DNA of 64,000 nucleotides from Heterohyrax brucei (GCA_028571685.1 CM053154.1:3617001-3681000), one strand, 5' to 3'. Numbered from the stretch's first letter, positions 10,153-21,692 are shown. Translations and numbers: made by a program. Notes: generated by a model not told the origin, from the letters alone.

Positions 10153-11128
10153 TGGGCCCCCAACCCCGACCCCCCTTGCTGGAGCTTTGGTGAAACCAGG
10201 CTAACATTCTGCACTTGGGATTTCCGCCCCCCTGTCACACCGAGTTGGGGGGCATTACGGAACAAAATAAGAACAGGAGAGACGAGGAAATTAGCAAGCC
10301 ATAGAAAGCGTGCAAACAGGAAACTGCCTGCTTATGTGCACGGGTGCAAAATTAGTCAAAGAATTTGAAATTGTCTTGTGTGCCGAGATCCCATTGTTTG
10401 CGGGAATAATTCCATCTATTTTAACATTTTCAAGTGCAATTGCCCTGGCACGCACTCTTCCTTTGATTGTGAGCGGCGCTGATTGAGAGGCGTGGTGTCG
10501 CGTCTGTTTTGGCAGTTAGACTCCTATCTTTTGTTTAAAAACTCTAAGTGCTGGCTTTCCTGCCCAGCCTTCCTTCGGGTTTCTGTTTTGGTGATGCGAT
10601 GACAGGCTTACAGTGTGTTTCCTTGTGTGTATGGTAACAGATGTTTATGTGAATAACAGGCTTTTTTACGAAGGCATACACTTTATAGCCAAATACTAAT
10701 TAAAAATAATTGCATGTAAGCATTTTTGTTTATTCCCTGTTGAGCCTCTTTAATCATTGGAAATCACCTGCAGTTGAAAATTGAGGCAAAGATTTGATAC
10801 AGCAATTATAAGAGGCCATCTGACTAGATACTAGGGAGAAATAGCAACATATTTGGGAAAAAAATGGATTAAAGAGACTAGAGGAGTGCTGGGTCTTCCT
10901 GAGCCCTCCTGTGGATTGGGTCAAAATCCCCAAACCCTAACGCAATACTTTGTTAAACTAACGGGATGTTCGGGTGTTCTTGGGCCACCCAAACCACCTC
11001 CCCCTGAATAACAGCCGATACCTGACACATTTGTGTGCTAACAAGCCCATCCGATGGGTTGTAATTAGAGGCGTAACAGATGGTTCCCTGTGAGCATGGC
11101 CGGTGGTGACTTCATGGCTTGGCTGTTT

Positions 11129-11163
11129 GTTTTTTTTCTCTCTCTCTTTTTCTTTCTTTTTCA
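11129..11163. repeat. Polypyrimidine tract
   Basis: A T/C-only run built from 'tttttttctctctctctt' and 'tttctttctttttc'. It is low complexity and lies inside the repeat-poor block. Confidence 0.8.
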
Positions 11164-11560
11164 TTTAAAGACAAAAATTGCAGGTAATTGAGAGACTTAG
11201 TATCTCAGTTTGGGTTTAATAGTATGTGTTCAATTAAAACAAAGTGCCAAGTGCCAGGAATGTGACTCAGATTGTTGGACAGGGAAAAGAGAAAACAGGG
11301 CTAAAAGTGTCTTTCCTGTTTGGGAGGGAGACAGGGAGGAGAGAGGGGAGGAGGGGGAGGCAGGGGCCAGCAGGCGGGGCAGAGGGGCGGAGGGCACCGA
11401 GGCTGCCAGGCTCCAGACCCACTGGTGCTTTCTTGCCCAGGCTTTGTTGGTAAGCAGGGCCCGTCAGTGCATTATGAAGAATTAATAAGACCTTTTTCAG
11501 AGCATTCTCAGACTCTGGCACCAAGCACTCTCACCACTGTGCCATTTAAACAAAAACATT

Positions 11561-13430
11561 TAAGCAGAAACATAAGGAAATGTTGTAAAAGGCACCCGTG
11601 CCCTTTGCACTTTGATCCTGTTTGGGGACCTGAGAAGGCAGCGGGAGTAGAAGAGGCGGGCTGCACGTCGCCCTGAGAGAGGGATTGTCCTCCAGTGTCA
11701 GCAGCTCTGACATTTGTGGTACAGGTGGGGGGCCTCTGGCAAAACTGCTATGGGAAGGAGGCTGAGGTTTTGAGGCAGAACTTACATTGTTAATTTTTTT
11801 TTCACTGTTTACCTTTGGTGTAGAGAACACTCTTGCCTAAAATCAGCAAACTTCAAACCCCAAAACAAGGCATTCAGAGTCAGATGAATGGGAATTTGGA
11901 GAAAGCATCCTTTTCTCCATTTTTCTTTGAATAGAGCTCTTGCTTTTTTTTTTTTTTTTTCTTTTTCTTTTTTTAAGGCTTGGGGAGTTGAATGCTGGGA
12001 GCTTGTGACCTTTCACCTTTGTCTGAAAATCTGATTTTTGGAATGATGGTATCTACTCCCCTGGAGACAGGTCTTCTTCACATCAGATCTGCAAGGGGTT
12101 GTTTAAGAAAAGAAAGAGATTGCCATTTGGGGTGGTGGGACGGGGGTCCTCCCAAATTTCTAGACCAGAAATGCAGAGTCCTGGACGTCCGTGTCTGTTC
12201 TGAGAGGGTTTCCACCCCAGCTCTGTCGCGCCCTGCCTGTGCCTTGCTTCTCAAGTGGCATTTCCTCCTGCACACATGGTGGAGTGGCGGCTCCTGGCAT
12301 GCCCTTGCCTGGAAATAAGGCCACTTCAGGGATAAAATATTCCCCTGTGTTCCCTGGGGCGAGGAGCTGACACACGGCAGCTCCCTGACATGCAGCCACC
12401 AGGCAGACAGGCGCGGGGAGGGAGACACTCGTCTGCAGGTGCCGAGCTCGGGCCGCCAGAAATAGCAGTTGTCAGGGGTGCAGGGTTTAATTTCATTAAG
12501 AATTTTTTTGACAGTGTGACACCCCAGAGTCTTGTCCCACTTCTTTCTTACCACTTCAAGTAGGGAGGAGCCCGAGGAGGTGTGGAGTCAGCCCTAGGTG
12601 GGACTTGTGCATTTCCTTTAAAAGGCAGGGAACACCCCTTGGTGCTTGCCGCTAATGACGCATGTCTGGGGACGCTGGAGATCTCTGTGGGCCTGGTGAG
12701 CGGGGTGGCCTGGGGCTGGGGGTTGCCCCCTTGGGGTGCTGTCCCTGGAGGGGTGCCGAGGTGTGGGAGTCACTCCAGAGGGGTGTGTCAACTTAGATGT
12801 ATGGGGAGACACTGGCAGTGTTCTGTCTGGCTTCGGGATGAAGATCACCCAGGCTTCCGCTCAACAGACGGAAGGAAGAAGCGTTGGTTAACAAGACCAC
12901 AAGTGACGTGAGAGCTGGCAGAGGCAACCATCTCCGACTGGCAGGCCCTGCTTTCCTACTGCCACACCACGAGGTTATCTTTCAGCTGCCAAGCCCCTCT
13001 GGCCTCTGGATGGCACCCACCCAGTGGGCCTGGAATTGTTGACAGACCTTCAAGGCCAGTGTTTGATACTTCATGACCAGACGTTACAGCAGAGATAGGC
13101 ACCTGTCCCACTGACCTGGGGCGGCCAGAGAGTGGCAGTGATTTCTTTCTCCCAGAGCCCTAGAATCTGCAATGCCCCCAGGGCCCACAGTTGTCAAGGG
13201 CTCCAGGGCACAGCCTGGTCCCTTCACGCTGAACCAGCCCGCGAGGACTGGTGAGTGAGATTAAGCGACACCACAGCGTTCCTTCCCCCAGCGCAGCGGT
13301 GGAGCGCAGGCACCCGCCTGACAAGGCCAGCAGCCTGGTGACTGAGGAACACTGGACGCGATTCAGGGGGCTGCAGCCTGGCCCTGTGTCGCCGCTGACT
13401 GACCAGCCTCGTTTCTTTCTCTGCGGTGCC
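11561..13430. other. Single-copy sequence with a poly(T) run
   Basis: A T-rich run (11,943-11,976) is the only simple repeat. It could be the tail of an eroded retroelement, but no body is recognisable next to it. The rest is GC-rich and unassigned. Frames up to 158 codons (minus, 12,078-12,554) carry no domain. Confidence 0.35.
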
Positions 13431-13610
13431 ACTCTTGAACATAACGTAGGCACATGGGTGCCACACTGAGCAGGGACATAACTGAGCCCTGTGACAAGTG
13501 GGGACGTAAGGCCAGGAGAAAGGTCCCAGGCAGAGTTTTGAAAACAGCATGTAAAATCATATTATCTAGAATTTCAATGTCATCTTCCCGAGTTTTCCTC
13601 TTATTTCCTG
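13431..13610. repeat. Duplicated segment, copy 1
   Basis: It aligns over about 180 bp with 14,122-14,300. Shared strings include 'actcttgaaca', 'acatgggtgccac', 'ctgagcag', 'tttcctcttatttcc' against 'tttccctcctatttcc', and 'agagtttgaaaa'-type blocks. Most positions agree, with a few indels. I do not recognise the segment as a known transposon. Confidence 0.8.
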
Positions 13611-13911
13611 ACTTTTGCGCTGGTTTTTCCAGTTGCTTACAGGAAGTGTCAGTGCTGAAAGGAGATCAATCAGAAGAATGGAATGTTCTCTTCCGTCTTT
13701 CCGTGAGGGTGCCTGGGCACCCACATCCACTTCCTGATCAGGTCCAGGCCCCCTTGCATGGGGGATGGGCTTGAGCTCCAGGCTTGGCGGTCTCAGGTCT
13801 TCCCAGTCTAAGTCCAGATGTCCCAGCGCCACTGCTGGCAATGCCACTGTTGCTGTCATTCTAAAGGGAGTGTTTTTCTTCCTATCCAAAGACAGAAAAA
13901 TAAGAATTAGC

Positions 13912-14085
13912 CACTCGCCCTGGAGTCGGATCTGACTCGCGGCAGCCCCACATGTGCAGAGGAGACCTGCTCTCCGGGCTTTCGAGGCTGTGACTTCTCA
14001 GGAGCGGATCTCCAGGCCTTCCTACCAAGGCACCTCCCAGCAGGTTTAAAGGGCCACCCTCTGGGTGAGCAGTCACTTGTTTATC
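13912..14085 (-). mobile_element. AfroSINE variant (with 'ccaggcctt' core)
   Basis: The tail comes first ('cctggagtcggatctgactc', 'gcggcagccccacatg'), then 'ctccaggccttcctaccaag', 'gcacctcccagcaggtttaa' and 'gagcagtcacttg' towards the head. It lies between the two copies of the 180-bp duplication. Confidence 0.75.
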
Positions 14086-14121
14086 TGTCCACACCACCCA
14101 GCGAGCCATGACCACAGATGA

Positions 14122-14300
14122 CACTCTTGAACACAACATAGGTACATGGGTGCCACGCTGAGCAGAGACATCACTGAGTCTGGTGAAAGGTGCGGACATA
14201 AAGCCGGGAGAGAGATCCCAGGAAGAGTTTGGAAAATAGCCTGTACAAAGAGACTATTTAAAATTTCAGCATGGTCTCTGTGAGTTTCCCTCCTATTTCC
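14122..14300. repeat. Duplicated segment, copy 2
   Basis: Second copy of the segment at 13,431-13,610, in the same orientation and offset by about 691 bp. Homology fades beyond 'ctcctatttcc'. Confidence 0.8.
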
Positions 14301-14701
14301 CTAAAATGCAGGGCCAAGACCTCCACTCTACTGATCTGCTGACCAGCCAGTTGAAAAGGAATTACCAACAAAGCCATCAGTTTGAGAGGGACTGAAGGTG
14401 ACTTCTGAGTAAGAGCCTGAACAAGGCCCTTTGATCAAGAAGTCAGCCTGGGCCTCTCACTCTGTGCCAGGCACCAAGTCACTGCCAAAAGGGACGAGGA
14501 GGCAGGCACCAGGGTCCCCGCCCTTACACAGCTTACACTTCACCATGGAGACGTGTGGTCCTCAGAGACACTGTATTTATATAGATTGTGTTTTGGTTAT
14601 GTGTGCTAAAATGTGCTTTGGTCCCCATGTGCATGAACAAGGCATGTACATACTGTCCCAGATAGAAGCCAAGCTAACAGGGATGTGGGGTCTGTTCAGG
14701 A
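14301..14701. other. Single-copy sequence, nothing recognised
   Basis: Between the duplication and a SINE pair. No element could be assigned. Confidence 0.3.
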
Positions 14702-14905
14702 AGAAATGCTGGTGGTGTGACGGTTAAGTGATCAGCTGCTAACTGGAAGGTGGGTGGTTCAAATCTGCTCAGTGCTTCTGAGGGAGCAGGATGGGGTGCT
14801 CTGTTCCCACAGAGATCCTGGCCTCAGGAACCCCTGGGCAGTTCTGCTCTGTCACGTGGGGTCACTGTGAGCTGGAGCCAACAGCACCCAGTAACCACAA
14901 CAGTC
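14702..14905 (+). mobile_element. AfroSINE, first of a direct pair
   Basis: It has the head 'aatgctggtggtgtgacgg', then 'gctgctaactggaaggtggg', 'ggttcaaatctgctcagtgc', and the tail 'gggcagttctgctctgtcac' and 'gggtcactgtgagctggagc'. It includes the longer internal core ('gatcctggcctcaggaac'). Confidence 0.88.
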
Positions 14906-14910
14906 CACCC

Positions 14911-15105
14911 AGGAGTCCCTGGGGTGCAAACTGATAAGCGCTCAGCAACTGACCACCAGGTCTGTGGCTGCCCCGGGGGCCTCAGGAGGAAGGTCTGACG
15001 GTCTGCCTCCAAAAGGGCCATGGAAACCCCACGGAGCATCACTCTGTTTTGACGTGTGCGAGTCACTGTAAGAATAGACTTGACGGCAGCCATGTGGTCT
15101 GTTTA
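14911..15105 (+). mobile_element. AfroSINE, second of a direct pair
   Basis: The head 'gagtccctggggtgcaaac' and 'tgataagcgctcagcaactg' are followed by an internal core 'ggtctgacggtctgcctcc' and the tail 'gagtcactgtaagaatagac' then 'ttgacggcagccatg'. It is the same orientation and subtype as the copy just before it. Confidence 0.82.
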
Positions 15106-15118
15106 AGGCCTTCTTATT

Positions 15119-15362
15119 TATTCATCCATCCATCCATCCATCCGTCCATCTGTTCATCAGTCCATCTCTCCATCCACCCACCCATCCATCCATCCACCCA
15201 TCCACCCATCTACCTATCCACCCCCCCACCCTCCCACCCCCCTCATCCGCCCTCACACCCCCACCTCCTCCCACCCATCCACACCCCCACCCACCCATCC
15301 ACACCCCTACCCCCACCCCCACCCCCACCCACCCACCCACCCACTCACCCACTCACCCATCC
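15119..15362. repeat. (CCAT)n/(CCAC)n compound microsatellite
   Basis: Starts as 'catccatccatccatccatc' and drifts to 'cccacccccacccccaccc' and 'acccacccacccactcaccc'. The plus strand is almost without G, so the minus strand is G-rich with many runs of three or more G. Frames through it give Pro/His/Ser-rich peptides that are artefacts. Confidence 0.95.
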
Positions 15363-15471
15363 TGCCAAGAAGGAATGCCTTACCATAAAGTGGGGATTCC
15401 TCTGGAGCTGCCTGGGTTCCCTTCCCGTTCATCTCCAGCCCCCTCATCTGAGAGAGTGGTTGCCTCACTTC

Positions 15472-15720
15472 AATTAAGTTTGAATTAATTCTTGCTAGTT
15501 TCCTTTACAAAACATCCAGGTTTTAATTGTCTCACCTAATTACTGGACTGTGACCCAGATTTAAGTCCTGACACAGGTGGCAGGAAGTGACGGGTCTCCT
15601 TTGATTATATTCTTTTATTTTCTCAGGAGTTTGTGGGGCAGAATAGTCCTTCTTTCAGGTACTGCTTATTTGTACATCTGACCTTTGAGACCTCCTACTG
15701 GGAGACAGGCCCCTAAATAA
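15472..15720. other. Short AT-rich block resembling conserved non-coding DNA
   Basis: It has homeodomain-type cores in close order ('caattaagtttgaattaatt', 'ggttttaattgtctcacc', 'taattactggactgtgac'), repeat-free, inside otherwise GC-rich DNA. Candidate regulatory element only. Confidence 0.3.
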
Positions 15721-15842
15721 ACGTGAAATCTCTAAGCGCCTCCTGCGAAGGACCAAGTTTGGCTGGAGTTGTCTGCAAAGACAGGTGTTTGCATGACCTA
15801 GAGGAGCCTGGGCTTAGAGCCACGGCTGTGTCTGTCCACAAA

Positions 15843-16042
15843 CCTGTTGTCGGGGGCAGTCATGTCAGTTCCGACTCACGGCGACTCTGTGACACAGTAG
15901 AATGTCCCCACAGGGGTTTCTTGGCTGTCATCCTTAGGGGGACAGACTGTCCATTCCCTTACTCTGGGGCTGCTGGGGACCTCAAAACCCCGGCCCTTTG
16001 GCGAGCAGCTGAGTGCTTAGCTGCCGCGCCACCTGGGCTCCA
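15843..16042 (-). mobile_element. AfroSINE
   Basis: Tail first: 'gtcagttccgactcacggcg', 'acacagtagaatgtccccac', an insertion-like core, then 'cggccctttggcgagcagct' and 'gctgccgcgccacctgggc' at the head. The head is nearly consensus. Confidence 0.88.
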
Positions 16043-17504
16043 TCACTGACATCGTGCAGGGCTGAAGAGCAGAGGCCTGCGCCTTCTACCGCTGCTGATT
16101 AGAGGACACGTTTCTCGCTACATCTTTGTGTGCAAATACCGCCAGTGTGAACTTGGCATGGGAAGCACCCCCAGGCTGCAGTCTGGCGGGTGGATGTGTC
16201 GGATCACAGTGAGATTCACCAGCGCCTGGGGACTTTGGGGCCTGGCAGAGCCCGGCTGAAGGGATCAGGCCTGTCCTCCTACCTCTGGGGTGACTTCAGA
16301 TCTTGTTCTGGCTGGAAGACCGCTCCGAAGGAGATTTGGAAAACCATGGAGGCTGATCCCAGTCTCCTTTCCTGTCTTGCCGATGGTCTGTGGATCTGGA
16401 GAAGCAGGGCGTCTGAAAATCACTTTATTTGGTTTTATTCTGCAAGAGGAATGTTGGCATAAGCTGGGTGGAGAGCCCAGCCCACGCCACGGCCTGCCAG
16501 GGACTCAAGTGGCCGGTGGGAGGCAGGTGCTGACAGAGCGCCGTCTAAGCCCAGGATCAATTTCCCATTTTTTTGCCTCAAGGAGAATTGCAGAGCTCTC
16601 TTGGCCTGAGCCTCTCTTACTTTGCAGGAGGAAAACACTCACCCAGGAAATGAGGAGAAGTGAGGGCTTTCCAGACCCGAGAGGGATGTTCGAGGGGCCC
16701 GAGCAGCGTGGGTGCCCTGCCCAGGCCTGATCTGTGGCTGGGCTAGGGAAGTGTCTGGTCCTGCAGAGTCTGGGGTTTGAGGGCAGCGCAAGCTAATCTC
16801 TCGCTTATTCAACTGCTTTAAGCAAATGCACGAGTGAGTCAATGGCTGCAATTAAAACCAAGTGACAAGACATTTCAAGAGAAATCAGGGGCCAGGACAG
16901 CAGTGATTGGAAAATAAGACCCCTTCTCCCACCCTTGGAAAAAGGCACTTAGAGTGGGGGGCACCGGACAGGCTCTCCAGCCCCAGAGCCGACTGCAGAG
17001 AAGGAGTGGGCTTTCTCCAGCTGTAATTTACACACACACTGGTTTTTGGAAAGATTTCAAAACCCGGCTGCAAACAGGCTGAGAGGCACCACGGACCATG
17101 AGCAGAGTCTGGCTGGCCTTCCAAACTGTCATCCTGCACGGTGGAAAAATGAACTCAGGGAAACGATGCCCACTGGTTTTATTGATGTCTGAGGAACTGT
17201 GTCACTTGGGGGATTTGGATTCTGCGTGACAGACTGCCTTGAGAATGTGCCTGCCTTCGCTTGGTAAGGCCGATGTCGCCGCTGTTCTCAAGGTCTCTGG
17301 TAAAGGAACGAACGCAGGCAAAACCTCAGGCCTGTGTATTTCCTCACTGCTCCAGAGCATGTTTAGGAGAGTTCAAGTATTTTCACCACTGTGGTAGTAA
17401 CAGAGAAAGAAAGGCAGAAGGCAGCGCTAACTCCCTGCCCCCACGGCTCCCAGGCCCACGGAGGTCCCAGATGCCACCCCGCTCTCCAGCATCACCATCA
17501 CAGA
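16043..17504. other. Single-copy sequence, nothing recognised
   Basis: Mostly GC-rich. A short AT-richer patch at 16,795-16,890 ('caatggctgcaattaaaacc') might be a constrained element. No exon or repeat can be supported. Confidence 0.35.
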
Positions 17505-17870
17505 TTGCTCTTCTTCCTTTCTTGGCTCTTGCCATCTTTGCTTCTGCCTCAGGACCTTTGCACAGACTGGTGCCTTTTTTCCAGTTTGTTCCCTCAGCCG
17601 CACCTCCAGCCAGCTGGCCTAATGTATGCCAGCCCATAGCTCCATCTCAGATCACATGCCCTGGCTTTCCTAGAGGAGGACTTAGCCCTTGGCCCCAGCA
17701 TGTGGGTCCAAGCTTTCCTCGTCATGTTCACCGAGGTTGCTATGTGACTCCAGCATCCTGCTTTTCTGGACGGTGGGTGCCACGAGGCAGGCATGGGCTC
17801 TGACCCTCAGTGTCTGGCCCAGGACCTGGCACACAGAAGAAGCTGGAAGAAGGGGAGAAACACCCTCCAC
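17505..17870 (+). mobile_element. L2 LINE 3'-end copy
   Basis: It follows the L2 3' UTR in order: 'gcctcaggacctttgcacag', 'ccagtttgttccctcagccg', 'cagatcacatgccctggc', 'ggtgggtgccacgaggcagg' and 'ctggcccaggacctggcac'. L2 is an ancient mammal-wide LINE. No coding sequence remains. Confidence 0.72.
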
Positions 17871-18024
17871 ACCCATAGGGGGACACTGAGAGCAAGGAGC
17901 GCACAGGCCTGTGGGTGTGTTTCCAACATGTTAAAGCTGTTTTATTGGAAGGTTTCAGTGGAGTACGATGTCAGGTTTTTGGGGAAGTCCTTGGTTAAGA
18001 GAACAGGTTTGTTTGTTTGTTTTC

Positions 18025-18230
18025 TTTTCTTAAAATACTTCATGTTTTGTACTGTGGTCAGTGTATGTAGAATAACGTTTTTCCACTTTAACCTTTCTTA
18101 TGTGTCCAATTCAGGGGAGTTAATTTTATTAACCGTGCTGTGCAGCCGTTGTGCTGTCTGTCCCCAAACTCTTTCACCACCTCTGACAGAAGCTTGGGGC
18201 TCCCCAAGCTGTGACTCCCTGTTTCTCCCT
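18025..18230 (-). mobile_element. Old L1 3'-UTR-like fragment
   Basis: The order 'aaaatacttcatgttttg', 'ttttccactttaacctttct' and 'gctgtgcagccgttgtgctg' resembles the reverse complement of old L1M 3' ends ('ccattttaaccatttttaag', 'ttgtgcaaccatcacc'). It is very diverged. Confidence 0.35.
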
Positions 18231-18359
18231 TCTGCCCTCTCCTGAACAATTTTTAAGAAGCCTAAAGGTGTTTCTTCCCTCTCTCTCATCTCCCTCCCCC
18301 CCACCTTGACCCCTAAACCCTACCCTAAAGTCACAGGACAATTCAGATCTATGGCCTCT

Positions 18360-18545
18360 TGGGTATCAGAACTTGCTGAGACACTTGCTGTGTGTTAGGA
18401 TATTCAGTATGGGGTAGGCATTATTAGGTTCCCCATTTCACAGTTGAGAAAACTGAGGCCCTGAGAGATACATAAGCTGGGTTTAAGACCACGTGGCCAC
18501 TAAGGGTGACATGTGGGTTCGAGGCTGTGTGCTCGGCCCTGTGTG
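18360..18545 (-). mobile_element. MIR SINE
   Basis: Clear reverse-complement MIR landmarks: 'ggcattattaggttccccat', 'ttcacagttgagaaaactga', 'ggccctgagag', 'ccacgtggccactaagg' and 'gtgggttcgaggctgtgtgc'. Confidence 0.82.
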
Positions 18546-19635
18546 CGTAGCCTCCTGGAAAGAAGGACAGTGACTTTGGAGGACTTAGAGTCGTGCAGGA
18601 GGCCAGCCTTGGAAGAAGCATATGGGAAGCCGACCGGGAAGCCACATACCATCCCCGACCAGCCCCGATACTCAGTTGGTAATGATCTCAGCTTCCCTGC
18701 TACTGGTCCGCGGGAAGCATCAGGCTGGAAGGAATTTGAGAGGACTTTTAGAAGACACCGCCATGACAACCGAGTGACGGCTGACAGCCTGACACGGGAA
18801 TGGGAAGGAAGCTCAAAGGCAGCTGAAAAACAGGGCACTTGGCCGGCGTGAAGTAGACTGTCTTGCATCATTAAGAAACTTCCAGAGTTTTCTAGAACGT
18901 CTTTTTTGGAGGTTAAAAAATTGGGTAACTTAAAATAGTTATTTTTCTTTTAAAGATACGTGCTTCCGTCACATGGTAAATTAATTTGCTCTTTACTGGC
19001 AAAGGAAATAGTGCAGTCCATTGCTTGCCAAATACATCAGAGGGGAAGCTCTGCCTCGAGGGGCATGAAGTCGAGGTGCGCTCCGGTGGAAGGAGGCATC
19101 GCCTGCCTGGCCCCCAGCTTCAGGGCTGGGGCTCCCTAAGTCTGTCCTTCTCTCAATTTCTGTTCTTCTCTTTCATGTGCCTTTTCCAGGATGCAAAGTC
19201 TACGTGGTGTCACTTTTGGCTTCAGCTGGCCAGGAAATTTATTTTTAACCTTTTTAATTAAGAATAAATAAAAATAGGATTTTGCTCCTCCTTGGCTGTC
19301 AGCAGGCTTTTGGGGAGCCCTGGGCAGAGAATGACAGAGAACTGCCAAAGAAACACATTCTTGAGAGAATCCTCAGGTTATACCACTTATTTCATTGTAA
19401 AGGTGGGAAAAGTTTTTTTGCTTTTTAAAAAAGATGTGAAAATGTGATATAACTTAAATAGGTTTTTGTTATGACAAATTTTTATAGGTTTCAGGCACCA
19501 CATTCATTTTGCAAACATGCAAGTTTCCCTTTGTTACAGTGTAGCTGAGATTGTAAAGTTGTTGCAGCTCTTCCCTTCTTGGTGAGGTCACATCGGAGGG
19601 AAATACTGGGGCACAGGTGCAGGCTGGGCAGCAGG
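18546..19635. other. Single-copy sequence, nothing recognised
   Basis: GC-rich to about 19,150, then AT-rich from 19,230 to 19,560. No repeat family could be assigned with confidence. Confidence 0.35.
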
Positions 19636-19751
19636 TCCCCGGATGGGGCAGTTCACACGTTCAGCTGCTGGTGGACAGGCCGGAGGTTCCAGTGCCCCAG
19701 AGGTGTCTCAGAAGGAAGGCCTGGCAACCCACATCCCAAAAACCATCTGTC
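19636..19751 (+). mobile_element. AfroSINE 5' part, interrupted by an L1
   Basis: The run 'cagctgctggtggacaggcc', 'ggaggttccagtgccccaga' and 'gtgtctcagaaggaaggcct' then 'ggcaacccacatccc' matches the head and core of the longer AfroSINE variant. The SINE stops where L1 sequence begins (about 19,752), and I did not find its tail after the L1. Confidence 0.65.
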
Positions 19752-21692
19752 ATAATAAGGGCCATTTATACAAAGCCAATTGCCCACATCATCCTGAACG
19801 GAGAGAGACTGAAAGACTTTCCCTTGAGATCAGGAACTAGACAACGATGCCCACTCTCACCTCTCCTATTCAACATTGTGCTAGAAGTTCTAGCCAGAGC
19901 AATTAGACAAGACCAAGAAATAAAGGGCATCTGCATCTGCAAAGAGGAAGTTAAAATCTCCCTGTTTGCAGATGATATGATTGTATATGCAGAGAACCCC
20001 AAGGAATCTATAAGTAAGCTACTCAAATTGGTAGAACAGTTCAGCAAAGTCTCAGGATACAAGATAAACATAAGTAAATCAGTAGGATTCCTTTATACCA
20101 ACAACGAGACTGTTAAAGAAGAAATTATCAAATCAATACCATTTACGATAGCCCCTAAGAAGATAAGGTGCCTAGGAATTAATCTAACCAGAGAAACAAC
20201 AGACCTTTACAAAGAGGACTACAAGCCCTTACTACAAGAAACTAAGAGAGACTTAGATAAATGGAAAAACCTACCCTGCTCATGGATAGGAAGACTTAAC
20301 ATTGTGAAAATGTCTATTTTACCCAAAGCAATTTATTTATATAATGCAATCCCAATACAGGTTCCAGCATCATTTTTTAATGAGATGGAGAAACAAATCA
20401 CCAATTTTGTCTGGAAAGGGAAGAAGCCACGGATAAGTAAGGTACTACTAAAGAAGAAGAACACACTGGGAGGCCTCTCATTACCCGACCTTAGAACATA
20501 CTACACTGCCACAGTGGTCAAAACAGCCTGGTACTGGTACAAGAACAGACAGACTGATCAATGGAACAGAATTGAGACCCCAGAGATGACACCATCTGCC
20601 TATGAACAGTTGATATTCGACAAAGGCCCTAAGACATTAAACTGGGGTAAAAACAGCATCTTCAACAAATGGTGCTGGCAAAATTGGTTATCCATCTGCA
20701 ATAAACTGAATCAAGATCCATATCTTACACCTTATACAAAAACCAACTCCAACTGGATAAAAGACCTAAATATCAAACCTAAAACGATAAAGCTCATCGA
20801 AGAAAAGGTAGGAACAACAATGGAAGTTTTAATACACAATGAGGACAGACTCCAAAATCTGTCAAAGAAACCTCAATCAACAGAAGAGAAAGTAGATAAA
20901 TGGGAACTATTAAGAATCAAACACTTTTGCTCATCCAAAGACTTTATTAATAGAATTAAAAGAACACCCACAGAGTGGGAAAAAATATTTGGCAACTCTA
21001 TGTCAGATCGACGCCTGATCTCCATAATCTATAAGATACTACAAAATATCAATAAGAAGAAGATAAACCATCCAATTAAGCGATGGGCAAAGGAGATGGA
21101 CGGATACTTCACTAAAGAGGAGATCCAGGCAGCCAAAAAACACATGGGGACATGTTCACGATCTTTAGCTATTAAAGAAATTCAAATCAAGACAACAATG
21201 AGATACCATCTCACCCCAACAAGATTGGCCATGATCCAGAAAACACAAAACAACAAATGCTGGAGAGGCTGTGGAGAAAGTGGAACCCTCCTACACTGTT
21301 GGTGGGGTTGCAAAATGGTCCAGCCTCTTTGGAAGGCAATCTGGCGCTTCCTTAAAAAAATGGATATTGATATACCATTTGACCCAGTAATTCCACTACT
21401 TGGAATGTATCCTACAGATTCAAGGCCTTTCACACCAACGGACACATGCACCAGAATGTTTATCGCGGCACAGTCCACAATAGCAAAAAGGTGGAATCAA
21501 CCCAGATGCCCAACAATAGAAGAATGGATAGGTAAACTGTGGTACATATACTCAATGGAGCACTACGCAATGATAAAGAATAACGATGATTCCAGGAAAC
21601 ATCTCCTAACCTGGTTTCAACTGGAAGACATTATGTTGAGTGAGTGTAGTCAGCAACAAAAGGACAAATACTGTATGAGACCTCTACGATAA
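19752..21692 (+). pseudogene. L1 ORF2p C-terminal part (reverse transcriptase to Cys-rich end)
   Basis: About 645 codons are open up to a TAA at 21,690-21,692. In full elements ORF2p supplies endonuclease and reverse transcriptase for target-primed retrotransposition. Here the endonuclease and the start of RT are missing through 5' truncation. Visible motifs: the fingers/palm segment starting '[20 protein letters not shown]', the catalytic FADD box at about 19,965-19,976, '[14 protein letters not shown]' before it, and the C-terminal Cys-rich segment '[18 protein letters not shown]' near 21,258-21,312. The open frame extends upstream to an ATG at 19,617, but that part is SINE sequence, so the apparent 691-residue protein is a chance fusion. 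It cannot mobilise itself. Confidence 0.93.

Larger units (their letters stand above)
9720..11560. other. Repeat-poor block resembling conserved non-coding DNA
   Basis: The block is AT-richer than its surroundings, free of SINE and L1 sequence, and dense in homeodomain-type cores: 'gatttaattaaattattg' near 9,750, TAATTA at 10,697-10,702, 'caattataagaggcc' near 10,803, and 'caggtaattgagag' near 11,182. A pyrimidine-rich 'ttgtttgtattttcag' ends at 9,780 and is followed by a 36-codon open frame, but no good donor follows. The texture is that of developmental enhancers in gene deserts. Conservation itself cannot be seen from one genome. Confidence 0.4.

Noticed and set aside
15049-15477. 142-codon Pro/His/Ser-rich frame
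   Set aside because: It translates the CCAT/CCAC microsatellite.
18308-18327. Telomere-like 'ccctaaaccctaccctaaag'
   Set aside because: Only about three imperfect units, too short for an interstitial telomeric array.
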